Of a DNA stretch of 64,000 nucleotides, positions 34,218 to 42,011 are shown in pieces. Position 1 is the first letter of the stretch. Each line of letters begins with the position of its first letter. The notes under the pieces were generated by a model that did not search any database, was not told where the DNA came from, and saw only the letters and a list, made by a program, of their open reading frames with translations. This DNA is from JASGIT01 sp047601665. GTDB taxonomy: Bacteria > Pseudomonadota > Gammaproteobacteria > Burkholderiales > Burkholderiaceae_C. Made by a program: the position numbers and the translations under genes. The DNA lies in assembly GCA_047601665.1 (NCBI GenBank), contig JASGIT010000001.1, positions 1,302,001-1,366,000 of the forward strand, in the 5' to 3' direction.

Positions 34218-36138
34218 GGAGGAACGGCGCGATCCGGACACCGCTAGGGCCGTCAAGGCCGCACGCGAGAAGATGGACTCGCTAGCCAAGGTAACGACCC
34301 GAATTAGCGGAAGCGATCCGAATGGCGGAACGGAGGTTGAGGTGAGCGTGCCGTACGGAGCCGGTGACCTTAGCATCGTCAATGAAGGCTATGCCTTGGT
34401 GGCCTCTGGAGTAGGCTGGGTGAATGCCTCGCTTCCACCGGGGACATACAGCGTTCGCCATCAGCTGGGGGATGAGTCAGCGATAGAGACGATCAAGGTG
34501 TTTGAGGGCGGTCCACGAAAATTTGACCTTCCTCCCCTACCGTTTGCGTCGCCGATTCCACTCTTCGGGACACGGTACTTTCATAGCGGCTCGGACCTGA
34601 AGAGTCTGGCTGGTGCGGGAGGCAACTTCCGGCTACTCCTTTGGGCGCCAGCTCGAGAGACGCCGGACGGCGCTGGCAGCAGCAGAACTCGGATCGAAGC
34701 CGAGCTTAAGCGCCTGAGGCTTGAAGTGTTTGCGGCCGCCGGCCCATCGGCAAGGCGACGCATCGAGCTGCCAGCCGCAACCTGGACAAGCAGCGGCAGT
34801 GCACTTCTTTCCATCGCCCTCGAGCCGGGCTGCTACGTGCTTGTTCAGTCAGACGGCACCGGCCGACAACGTTGCTTGCCCATATGGATAAATCCGGGCC
34901 TGATGACGTGCGTTTTCTTGCTGTCACTGGAAATGGATGGCTCCTCCGTTCCATTGGACCTTGACCATGCCGGCATTACGTTCCAGCTGGTCGACGGAAG
35001 ACGCGGGAGTAGGTGGATCGACAGCCTCTACCAACTGGAGGCCGCGCGCAAAGCGCTGGCCCAAGGTCGGCAGGTGCAGGGTTGGGCTGGCAAGTCCATC
35101 AACGCCGAGGACTACACAAAGGAGAATCCGCTACTACATCTGGTTGACGCTATCCTGGTCTTCGGGCCTACGGGCCCGTCCTCGAGAGAAGCACCGCTTG
35201 AATACGGCTCATGCGCCGCCGAGCGCTTCGGCAACTCCTTCCCCGACGCCCAGGCTCTCCGGGTAGCGATGACGCGGCTGAAGCGGGGAGACCTGGCGCC
35301 CTTGCCCGATGAGTTCACGTTTGCCGGTCCTCCGCTGCTGCACAGGAGCTGGGAGCTATTGCTGCGAGGCTCGAGGGGCAATGCCGCGCTCGGGAAGGTA
35401 ATGGACTTCCCTTTCACCACTGAAGGCAATGGGGCGTGGTTTGTCTGGTCGGAAGATCCGACTCGGACGCAGGCAGAGCTCAATGTCAGAGAGCCGGATG
35501 TCCGACATTCGGAAGCACCGACTAGGACCAGCGCGTTGCCGCCTCAGGGGGCGCGCGCCCTTTCGGCCATATTGGTGGCGGGGGTGAAGCTGATTGGCGG
35601 CATGTTCACGAGGAGCTCCAATCCTGAACTGGAGGCACCTGCGGTCGCTGGAGAGCCCGCTCCCGATGCTGCAGCTCCGGCTCCGCAGGGCCAGATGGCG
35701 GCGCCTGAAGGCCCCGTGGTCACGTTCGACGACGTGGTTGGTTTACTCGTCGCTCTGACAGAGAAAGACATCATCCAGAAGTATCTGGACAGCGGTCGTA
35801 GGTACGCAGCGTCAAAAGGAATCGCAATTGACGATGAAGTGCTGCATCGACTGGTGCAATCGTTGACTGTATTGAAGAACAAGACGCTGGTGAAGGCCCT
35901 CACTGCTGAGGTGTTGGTCAGAGAGGCCCTTGTCAGCCTCGGCCTGCCCAAGGAGAAGGTGATTCAGTTGGTGCGGGCCGTACTCGCAGACCTGATGAGC
36001 AGCCTTAACGACCAAGATCGCGTGCTGGCGAACCAGGTCATGGCTCGTGTGTTGAACACGGTGGAGCGGTGGCTGCCCATCGCTCCGCGCGACAGTAGTC
36101 GATCGGGCGACGCTGAGCCTGCAGCATCGGGCGAGTGA
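34165..36138 (+). CDS. Large accessory protein of the caspase module A
   Basis: 657 aa; the ATG at 34165 overlaps the caspase gene by 53 bases, a later start is possible. The N-terminal two thirds look beta-rich (EVEVSVPYGAGDLSIVNEG, SALLSIALEPGCYVLVQSDG) and include WELLLRG near residue 395. A Pro/Ala-rich linker with a short hydrophobic segment (SAILVAGVKLIGGMF) leads to a helical C-terminal domain (VVGLLVALTEKDIIQKYLDSG to VMARVLNTVERWLP). Part of it seems to resemble the C-terminal extension of the module B caspase. It could be the caspase target or a sensor. I know no family for it. Confidence 0.65.
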   Translation: MAKAPLSHPEAPVRSTAEEERRDPDTARAVKAAREKMDSLAKVTTRISGSDPNGGTEVEVSVPYGAGDLSIVNEGYALVASGVGWVNASLPPGTYSVRHQLGDESAIETIKVFEGGPRKFDLPPLPFASPIPLFGTRYFHSGSDLKSLAGAGGNFRLLLWAPARETPDGAGSSRTRIEAELKRLRLEVFAAAGPSARRRIELPAATWTSSGSALLSIALEPGCYVLVQSDGTGRQRCLPIWINPGLMTCVFLLSLEMDGSSVPLDLDHAGITFQLVDGRRGSRWIDSLYQLEAARKALAQGRQVQGWAGKSINAEDYTKENPLLHLVDAILVFGPTGPSSREAPLEYGSCAAERFGNSFPDAQALRVAMTRLKRGDLAPLPDEFTFAGPPLLHRSWELLLRGSRGNAALGKVMDFPFTTEGNGAWFVWSEDPTRTQAELNVREPDVRHSEAPTRTSALPPQGARALSAILVAGVKLIGGMFTRSSNPELEAPAVAGEPAPDAAAPAPQGQMAAPEGPVVTFDDVVGLLVALTEKDIIQKYLDSGRRYAASKGIAIDDEVLHRLVQSLTVLKNKTLVKALTAEVLVREALVSLGLPKEKVIQLVRAVLADLMSSLNDQDRVLANQVMARVLNTVERWLPIAPRDSSRSGDAEPAASGE

Positions 36139-36197
36139 CCGATTGCGAGAGCGCAGCGGTCATCGCCGGTGCCGACCCGCGTGTGCCCGCTTCCGGC

Positions 36198-36238
36198 GGT
36201 CACGGACATTCGACCTCGCGGATCGAATGTCCGTGACC
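36198..36238. repeat. Perfect 16-bp inverted repeat after module A
   Basis: GGTCACGGACATTCGA (36198-36213) and its exact reverse complement (36223-36238) enclose a 9-base spacer. It starts 60 bases after the stop of the 657-aa gene. The stem is strong enough for a terminator but lacks a T-run, so it might instead be a protein-binding or recombination site. Confidence 0.75.
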
Positions 36239-36418
36239 AGCCTGAAGTCGACTATGCAGCAAATCCTATCAGTCGCTACCGAGTGCTCAACTGATGGTTT
36301 GACATCAAAGCACAGTCACCAGATCTGCCATGGAGGCAACCAGCCCGTCAGCCTGCGTGCGGCTGAGACGGTTTTGCCCGAAATATGCGAGCCGTTCTCA
36401 ATGCAGGAAATGGCGGGT

Positions 36419-36594
36419 CATCTGCCACGCTTCAGAATTTGCACGAACCTGTCACCCTCATACCCGTAGCCTCCGAAATTGGGTCTCTGTGGAAAGAACC
36501 ACTGGGCGCCGTCCCAGTCGACATCATGGGTGGTCGATTTTTCCCATAGCCTCGGTTGATACTCAGCCGCCCGGGGTGTCGTCAGACTCGATCA
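36419..36594 (-). pseudogene. C-terminal remnant of an unidentified gene
   Basis: On the minus strand an open frame without a start reads RLWEKSTTHDVDWDGAQWFF, then PQRPNFGGYGYEGDRFVQIL and a stop. The composition (Trp, Asp, Gly, aromatic) is that of a real, folded protein end and not of random sequence. It is cut off upstream by a stop codon. The parent family was not identified. Confidence 0.35.
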
Positions 36595-36601
36595 GGTGCG
36601 T

Positions 36602-36928
36602 TCAAAGATCTGACCGCTCCACAACGACCTCGCTGACCTGGAGCACCGGCGCGATGTCGGTGTAGTTGGTAATGTCGGCCAGAATCTCGGCGCCGTGCTC
36701 CTGCATGGCGGCCTGGTAGCCTTCGACCGAATCACAAATGAACGCGCACATCGCCACGAAGGCGGGCGGTGCACCGGGCGCTCTGCCTGCCAAGCCTTTT
36801 TCGACGGTGTAGTAGGCGCAGGCACTCCCCAGCCTGGCTTTCACCATCGGCATGTGCCGATCGCGGTAGTAGGCATGGTCGAAGCGCGCGCCTTCGGTGT
36901 ACGGGTACATCACGTTGACCTTGATCAT
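36602..36928 (-). CDS. EthD-domain protein
   Basis: 108 aa, preceded by AAGGAGAACCGC. The sequence MIKVNVMYPYTEGARFDHAYYRDRHMPMV is the typical opening of EthD-like dimeric alpha-beta barrel proteins (YPxxxGxxFDxxYYxxxHMPL), and VAMCAFICDSVEGYQAA belongs to the second half. EthD was named from ethyl-tert-butyl-ether degradation; most members are of unknown function. It is an unusual metabolic passenger among the conflict genes. Confidence 0.9.
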   Translation of the reverse strand: MIKVNVMYPYTEGARFDHAYYRDRHMPMVKARLGSACAYYTVEKGLAGRAPGAPPAFVAMCAFICDSVEGYQAAMQEHGAEILADITNYTDIAPVLQVSEVVVERSDL

Positions 36929-36986
36929 GCGGTTCTCCTTGCCGTCATTGGCGTCGTCTCCCAGAGATTCTCATGGCTGCCGACGA

Positions 36987-37679
36987 TCATATCCATAGCC
37001 TGCCCCCTCGCTCGCCCGCCGTCTTGAGCGTGGCTTTCTGATCGGCGCAGGGCGATGTCGCCTGTTTCGATGTAACGACACCTTGCTCCAGCTTGCACCG
37101 CAAAGCACGCTGTACTTCCGGGTTGGAAAGTCCGGTGGTGCCGTCACAAGCCACCAGGTTGTCCAGGGCTGATTCGGGCCAATCCTCGATGTCGTCGTCC
37201 AGGGCAATCCAGCAGCGCGGTTTTCTTCGCTGCACGTCGGCCAGGATCTGCAGCCCACGCGGGGTGTTCCGGAACGACGCCTGATTCCAGGGGTCGGCGC
37301 CATGCACACGCTTGTGGTACGTGCCGCCGATGAACCGGGTGCGCAAGCTCTCCGGCAGGCGTTTGAGGGTGTCGGCGTAGCCAGGGCGGATGCACCAGGT
37401 GCTGCTGAGCACGAGGGCTACCGAGGGGTATGGGGCCAGTTCCTCTTCCAGGAAGGGAAGCCACTCGAACAGCGTATGGCCGGCGGCCCCATGCGGGCTC
37501 ATGTAGATGCCACGGCGGTGATGCCAGAGCACGGCTTCGTGGTGGACCACGCCGTCCAGGTCCAGGTAGAGCACGATGTCGGCACTACGCGGCTTGGAGA
37601 TGGGCAGGTAAGGGGTGCTGGAACTGGGCAGCAAGGCCGCCATGGGGATATTCTGGGCCGCCAGTGCCTGGTACGCCAA
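36987..37679 (-). CDS. HAD-like protein (HAD domain of Swiss-army-knife RNA-repair type)
   Basis: 230 aa. The HAD motif I is VLYLDLDGVVHHEAVLWH, with nucleophile and acid in DLDGV near residue 40; motif II may be LVLSSTW and the acidic motif WIALDDDIEDWP near residue 170. This arrangement fits the HAD domain found alone or in RNA-repair multidomain proteins. A phosphatase on nucleotides or nucleic-acid ends is the likely activity. It starts 3 bases after an XRE regulator gene on the same strand, forming a toxin-antitoxin-like pair. Confidence 0.75.
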   Translation of the reverse strand: MAYQALAAQNIPMAALLPSSSTPYLPISKPRSADIVLYLDLDGVVHHEAVLWHHRRGIYMSPHGAAGHTLFEWLPFLEEELAPYPSVALVLSSTWCIRPGYADTLKRLPESLRTRFIGGTYHKRVHGADPWNQASFRNTPRGLQILADVQRRKPRCWIALDDDIEDWPESALDNLVACDGTTGLSNPEVQRALRCKLEQGVVTSKQATSPCADQKATLKTAGERGGRLWI

Positions 37680-37682
37680 CGG

Positions 37683-38000
37683 TCAGCCGTCCGTGCAGGG
37701 CCCAGGTCCTTCCAACCGCATGCCGAGCAAACGCTCCACATCGGTGAGGACCGTGCGAGACGCACCGCGCGATGGCTGCTGCAGCGATTCGGCCATGGCG
37801 GTTGGCACAAGCACCAATTCAAGGCCCAGCGCTGTGGCCAGCGCCATGGCGTTCGTGAGCTTCGGCGCGCTGGTTCCCGCGAGAATCTGGCGCACGGCCA
37901 GCGAAGACAGCCCGGTACTCTGGGCGAGTTCCTTGGCAGTTCTCTTCTGGGTGCGTTTTGCCTGGGACAGCGCCTCCGAGAATTCATACAGCGATTTCAT
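37683..38000 (-). CDS. XRE-family regulator paired with the HAD gene
   Basis: 105 aa. The helix-turn-helix spans about residues 12-60 (AKRTQKRTAKELAQSTGLSSLAVRQILAGTSAPKLTNAMALATALGLELVLVP). The short length and placement just before the HAD gene are those of an antitoxin/autorepressor. A 12-bp inverted repeat upstream (38065-38103) is its likely operator. Confidence 0.8.
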   Translation of the reverse strand: MKSLYEFSEALSQAKRTQKRTAKELAQSTGLSSLAVRQILAGTSAPKLTNAMALATALGLELVLVPTAMAESLQQPSRGASRTVLTDVERLLGMRLEGPGPCTDG

Positions 38001-38064
38001 GGCTGAACGGTACCACCAGAGGCATGCAGCGAAGGGAGGGGCGGCTTCGGTCCAGGCACGAGAT

Positions 38065-38103
38065 AAGTTAACTATCTTTTTCTGGAAAAACGATAGTTAA
38101 CTT
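38065..38103. promoter_or_regulatory. Inverted-repeat operator upstream of the XRE-HAD pair
   Basis: AAGTTAACTATC (38065-38076) and GATAGTTAACTT (38092-38103) are perfect 12-base inverted repeats separated by 15 bases. Each arm contains the palindrome GTTAAC. Position, 64 bases upstream of the XRE start, fits autorepression by the XRE protein. Confidence 0.8.
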
Positions 38104-38196
38104 GCTCCGTGCAAAGGATTCACCAAATTCGCGCAACTGTTGCTCAATGCAGCCCGTCAGCGGACATGGCCATCATTGATCCCCAGGAATACATGC

Positions 38197-38425
38197 GGGG
38201 GTGTGCTTCGGTATTCCGAAGAACACGCTACGGTTCCTGTTCCCCAATCTGGGGCCGGAAGCCGAGGCGGATGTTGCGTTAGCAGACGGAAGAGTGGCTT
38301 AGGACATGTGCCGCGCGTTCGTATCCAACTTGGCCCCATACTTTGTGACCAGCGCGATGGCACCATGACCATCCGCTCACGAGGGATGTTGGTCGCCCCA
38401 CCCTGAGGAGCAGAGCGCGGCCCTG
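38197..38425 (+). pseudogene. Fic-gene 3' remnant with downstream sequence (decayed duplication)
   Basis: The frame around 38210-38300 reads CFGIPKNTLRFLFPNLGPEAEADVALADG, matching the Fic C-terminus FGVPMDALRFLFPNLWPEAEADVASVYEG at 30903-30990. The similarity continues beyond the stop into non-coding sequence (GGCCCCATACT..., CACCATGACCATC...). It is a degraded second copy of the Fic gene end and shows that a second Fic-type unit once lay upstream or that this tail acted as a recombination substrate. Confidence 0.8.
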
Positions 38426-38504
38426 AGTAGACCGTCAGTTCCAGAAACGGCCTGCAGTTTAGTACGATCTACATTACGTGAGGCCATCGCCAAGAAAGCT
38501 CGTC

Positions 38505-39182
38505 ATGGAAGAAGAATCAAAAGCCGTCCAAGAAGTTGCAAAAACCACTGGCAAGGCAATTGATGCTGCCAGGGAGGCAGGTGGCTTTATTGCACGGTTC
38601 ATCTCCGGGTCGTTGGAGCAGGGCATGGGGATCTTCGAAGACCGATTGAGATATACCCGCTGGGAGCGTAGAGTCCGACTGATGAAACGGGCAGACGAGT
38701 TCTTAGCTCAGCAAGGCCTGATTGGCCCGACAAAGGCCATTCCACTCAAATTTGCTGTTCCCCTCTTTCAAGCAGCGACCTTGGAAGATAACGACGAACT
38801 GCAAGACAAGTGGGCAATACTTTTAGTCAATGCCGCTACCAACTCTGGCTTGAATCTTCATCGATCTTTCATCGACATCCTGGAGCAGCTCACGCCTCTT
38901 GAGGCAAAAATCCTAGACATTCTGTACTCGCTGCCCTTTGAGAAGAGTCAGCATGTCGAAATCCTAACGGCCGCCCTACCTGGTTCCGCTCAAGTCAAAG
39001 CAGAGAAGCAAGAAAAATTTGTCGAACCATCTGAAGAAGTAATGCTTGCCTTGGGGAACTTGGCCAGGCTTGGGTGTCTTCGACCAAGTATGACCTCGGG
39101 AGGCGGGGAAAGCTTTGAAAGAGTCAATCCGACCGTTCTAGGTCGCTCATTCGTTAAAGCATGCCAGCTATCACCAGCTTGA
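38505..39182 (+). CDS. Abi-alpha / DUF4393 protein
   Basis: 225 aa from the ATG at 38505; a GTG at 38478 is possible. The N-terminal amphipathic helix KAVQEVAKTTGKAIDAAREAGGFIARFISG and the central EDNDELQDKWAILLVNAATNSG with FIDILEQLTPLEAKILD are typical of DUF4393 (Abi-alpha), a family linked to abortive infection. The first helix may associate with membranes. It stands alone, after the Fic remnant. A phage-defence role is inferred from the family name and the location. Confidence 0.8.
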   Translation: MEEESKAVQEVAKTTGKAIDAAREAGGFIARFISGSLEQGMGIFEDRLRYTRWERRVRLMKRADEFLAQQGLIGPTKAIPLKFAVPLFQAATLEDNDELQDKWAILLVNAATNSGLNLHRSFIDILEQLTPLEAKILDILYSLPFEKSQHVEILTAALPGSAQVKAEKQEKFVEPSEEVMLALGNLARLGCLRPSMTSGGGESFERVNPTVLGRSFVKACQLSPA

Positions 39183-39186
39183 ATCT

Positions 39187-39759
39187 TTAGTCGTCTCTGG
39201 ATACTTCAACTTTTTCTTCAACCTTGCTGTTGCCCGATGCTGCATTCACTTCGGATTTTTTAGATCCTACAGCTGATTGTGTAATGCGCGGCCCGGTTTG
39301 ACCATCCAATTCAGGATGCTTGGTAAGATTCAAAAACAAGAACAATCCACCATCGGCTACAAGGATGCGGTACATATCGTTCTTGTCGAACTTCCGTACA
39401 GAAACAGGCCCCAACTTACTTGTTGTGATTTCCTTTCCCTCCATGTCACGCAGATGCAGAACGTAGACTGCGGTTTGAGGCTTTTCAGCAAGGAACGACA
39501 CCACGTTCATAGCAGTGCCAACCCCTTTCAAGATTCCACTGCCAGAGGCAGCAAGATTCATTGCAACGCCATCAGTGAGCGTGACCTTGCCACTGTCGTC
39601 CACCACATCGACCTTCAGCAATTCGCCTTCGAAATGCTCGCGGACGCTAGGGGAGCCAACGTACAAGGTGTCAAACTCGCTCTTGGTAACAAGGTTACGA
39701 GAGGCACAGCCGGTTGTCAGGGCGGCTACCACAACAACTGCAAGGGTGATACGGTTCAT
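39187..39759 (-). CDS. Putative lipoprotein
   Basis: 190 aa from the ATG at 39759, which has a GGAGAAG ribosome-binding site. The signal peptide MNRITLAVVVVAALTTGCAS ends in a lipobox (LTTGC). The mature part, LVTKSEFDTLYVGSPSVREHFEG to DKNDMYRILVADGGLFLFLNL, is beta-rich, with a polar, charged tail. It should be anchored in the cell envelope. Function unknown; it converges with the Abi-alpha gene, four bases apart. Confidence 0.75.
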   Translation of the reverse strand: MNRITLAVVVVAALTTGCASRNLVTKSEFDTLYVGSPSVREHFEGELLKVDVVDDSGKVTLTDGVAMNLAASGSGILKGVGTAMNVVSFLAEKPQTAVYVLHLRDMEGKEITTSKLGPVSVRKFDKNDMYRILVADGGLFLFLNLTKHPELDGQTGPRITQSAVGSKKSEVNAASGNSKVEEKVEVSRDD

Positions 39760-40029
39760 TGCGATTCTTCTCCAGTTGGCGAAGTCAGTGCGGATGCACC
39801 AGGGCCACCGGGATACTGGGCTAATTCCTCTTTCAGGATGGAAACCACTCAAAAACGTGTGGCCGACTGGGGGACGGCTGGCAGAAGCTGTAGGCTCGTA
39901 GCCTGACGCTCCTCCTCTGTCTTCACATGCGTCAGCCGTTTTGCTTCACCGAACCATGGCACTTCGGCCGGGCGCCTGTGGCTACGGCATCCAGCGAGGC
40001 ATGGCCACTCTGATGAAGCCAGGCCATGT

Positions 40030-40563
40030 TCAGAGCTTGGCCTTTTCCTCTGAACGCTTTTGCTGGTTCTGGTTTTTCACCCCGTCCTGCCACGCCTTGA
40101 CGAAGGCCGGAGTCATGTAGCTGACCTCCATCTGGAAACCCATGTGAGGAGCACTCACATCGATGATGGCGTCTGGAGCTCTGAACTGCGCGTACTGGTC
40201 TCCAACGAAAGGACGTACTTGTTTGACCAGCTTGTACTTGCCGGCCAGCAGATCGAAGATGTCTCCGAATCGATGCTTGCCCATGGTCATCAATACGCAG
40301 GCCAGTTTGCCTGAGGCATCGAAGATGTATTGGACCGATTGCAGGCTTTCAATGCCGTAGTCGCCTTGTTGTACAAGCAAAGATTGCCCTTGGGTCCAGC
40401 TGTTGGTGCCGGCGTTCTGCACTTTGCCAGCGGCTGATGCAATTTTGCGCACCTGTTCAACAGTGGACACCCCCAGCTCAACATCAAGGACTTTGACGCC
40501 GGCTTGGGCGCAGACCCAGAACAGGCTCGCCAAGACAAAGACCATACAACGTTTGATCGACAT
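40030..40563 (-). CDS. Secreted hypothetical protein
   Basis: 177 aa. A GGGAGGA site precedes the ATG. The signal peptide MSIKRCMVFVLASLFWVCAQAG is clear. The mature protein starts VKVLDVELGVSTVEQVRKIA, a pattern seen in small periplasmic proteins whose strands carry LGxTxxxV, and ends in a charged tail (NQNQQKRSEEKAKL). Function unknown. Confidence 0.7.
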   Translation of the reverse strand: MSIKRCMVFVLASLFWVCAQAGVKVLDVELGVSTVEQVRKIASAAGKVQNAGTNSWTQGQSLLVQQGDYGIESLQSVQYIFDASGKLACVLMTMGKHRFGDIFDLLAGKYKLVKQVRPFVGDQYAQFRAPDAIIDVSAPHMGFQMEVSYMTPAFVKAWQDGVKNQNQQKRSEEKAKL

Positions 40564-40641
40564 GCATCCTCCCTAGTTATCGAAGCAATTGCGCATAGTT
40601 ATGCGTGGCTTTTGATGATACATCAGCTGATCCTCGATCCC

Positions 40642-40932
40642 ATGTCGGGGGAGCCGAAGATCAGCAAAGGAAGGCCTTTCGGCTCGCGCAGCTTCGAGCC
40701 CAAGTCCGTGCTCGCCTTCGGTCAGGTCGTGCGAGAACTGCGTCTAGTGGCGGGTGTATCGCAGGAGGATTTGGCTCACCGCGCCAGCCTGGAGCGTGCA
40801 CATGTGGGGCGGATCGAGCGCGGGGAGAATCAGCCAACGCTCTGGGTGATTCTCAAATTGGCCGAAGGATTGGGTGTAACGCCTGGCGTGCTGCTGGACC
40901 AGACGGTTGGGAAAATGCTGAATACCAAGTGA
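40642..40932 (+). CDS. XRE-family regulator
   Basis: 96 aa from the ATG at 40642. The helix-turn-helix FGQVVRELRLVAGVSQEDLAHRASLERAHVGRIERGENQPTLWVILKLAEGLGV spans residues about 27-80 and is a textbook XRE fold. The gene is divergent from the secreted-protein gene at 40563. No close partner downstream; it may regulate the operon that ends at 41217 or genes elsewhere. The 284 bases after it hold only a weak 51-codon frame. Confidence 0.8.
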   Translation: MSGEPKISKGRPFGSRSFEPKSVLAFGQVVRELRLVAGVSQEDLAHRASLERAHVGRIERGENQPTLWVILKLAEGLGVTPGVLLDQTVGKMLNTK

Positions 40933-41216
40933 TGGGCAAAAGAAGCGAGGCAGGTAGAGGCCCGCTTCACCCTCGTGACATTTGCCCATGGCGATGCTTC
41001 GTCTGAAGTCATTGGGCATGCGCATATGTTGGGCTGACCCAGCTCAGCCAGCCAACTCAATCAGATGTCGGCCATAGCACTGAAGATCACTGTGTTCGGG
41101 CCACCAACTCAGCGCTTTTCCTGCATCAGCTTACGCAAGCTCAATGCCCTCATCGGCGACGAGCAGCGGCCCACAGTGCTTCGCCGCCTGCTTCATTATC
41201 AACAGGTGAGAGCCGT

Positions 41217-42011
41217 TTAGCCTGCTTTGGGCGAATTACTATCCTTGCGCCCGCCCTCAGCTGGCAGAGGGTCGTGTGAGATAGGTAGAACAGGCTTGGG
41301 GTCAGCCTCGGAAGGGAGTGCGCCAGACGATCCATCCTCCAACAGTTCGCCGGCCCCGGCGATGGAACGGTCTGGAGAACTAGGTGCGCGGATCACGCGG
41401 GGCAATTGGGCAAGCAACTCCAGCTCTTCATCCAATGCGGCCCCGGATACGGTGGGTCGCACTTGGCCGTAGTACTTCCGCTGGGATGCCTCGTCGTGAT
41501 AGTCTGCCTCGTCTCCGATTTGTTGCAGTCGCACCTGGCAAATCCTGGCCCCTACCGTAAGCTCCACCGGGACGTTCCCGTGATTGAGTAGCTCCAGAGG
41601 CACGCACCCTCTGAAGCCTGGTTGCATGATCCCACCCACCGACAAGCCAAGCCTGGAGTAGCTGCTGCGCGGAGAAATCTCTGCATAGGCATCGTCTGGA
41701 ATGGCGAAGAACTCGATCGAGGTCCCCAGGACGAGCTGGTTCGGATAGAGCACGAAGGTGTCTCCTATCTCGCGGCGAGTTTCTTGGAAGTGCGCTTTGG
41801 GTCCTGGTGCTACGTGTGGAACGGAGCCTCGGATCCGAATCGTCGGCTGACGATTGAGCACTGAAACAAGAAAGTCGTAGCCGAGCCGGATATCGATCGA
41901 CATCTGACCAATCTGGTCCTCGCTCAGCAAGGGAAAGACGTGCAGGCGTGGCTTGGCGCCATCGACACCAGACAATCCTTCACGGATTTGCTTTCTTGTC
42001 CAAAGACTCAT
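41217..42011 (-). CDS. dCTP deaminase-like protein (dUTPase superfamily)
   Basis: 264 aa. The dCTP-deaminase/dUTPase core covers residues about 1-185: MSIDIRLGYDFLV, then ISPRSSYSRLGLSV (substrate-binding serines), PGFRGCVPLELLNHG with the probable catalytic glutamate Glu140, and GARICQVRLQQI. A variable acidic and proline-rich tail follows. dCTP deaminases convert dCTP to dUTP; phage-induced versions deplete dCTP as an antiviral defence. It is the last gene of the minus-strand operon headed by the AAA+/subtilisin pair and overlaps the metalloprotease gene by 32 bases. Confidence 0.8.
   Translation of the reverse strand: MSLWTRKQIREGLSGVDGAKPRLHVFPLLSEDQIGQMSIDIRLGYDFLVSVLNRQPTIRIRGSVPHVAPGPKAHFQETRREIGDTFVLYPNQLVLGTSIEFFAIPDDAYAEISPRSSYSRLGLSVGGIMQPGFRGCVPLELLNHGNVPVELTVGARICQVRLQQIGDEADYHDEASQRKYYGQVRPTVSGAALDEELELLAQLPRVIRAPSSPDRSIAGAGELLEDGSSGALPSEADPKPVLPISHDPLPAEGGRKDSNSPKAG

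Larger units (their letters stand above)
36139..36601. other. Gene-poor stretch after module A
   Basis: Holds a perfect inverted repeat (36198-36238) and a gene remnant on the minus strand (36419-36594). No intact gene is supported; frames on the plus strand have no recognisable protein. Confidence 0.5.

Noticed and set aside
34165..36138. 657-aa protein as a gasdermin cleaved by the caspase
   Set aside because: Bacterial gasdermins are shorter, with a typical N-terminal pore domain and a small C-terminal inhibitor; I see no such pattern, so the idea is not claimed.
36143..36469. 108-codon plus-strand frame after module A
   Set aside because: No recognisable protein character, runs through the inverted repeat and opposes a more protein-like remnant.
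41064..41219. 51-codon plus-strand frame starting MSAIALKITV
   Set aside because: No clear ribosome-binding site or homology, and it overlaps the end of the dCTP-deaminase-like gene; could be a remnant but cannot be supported.
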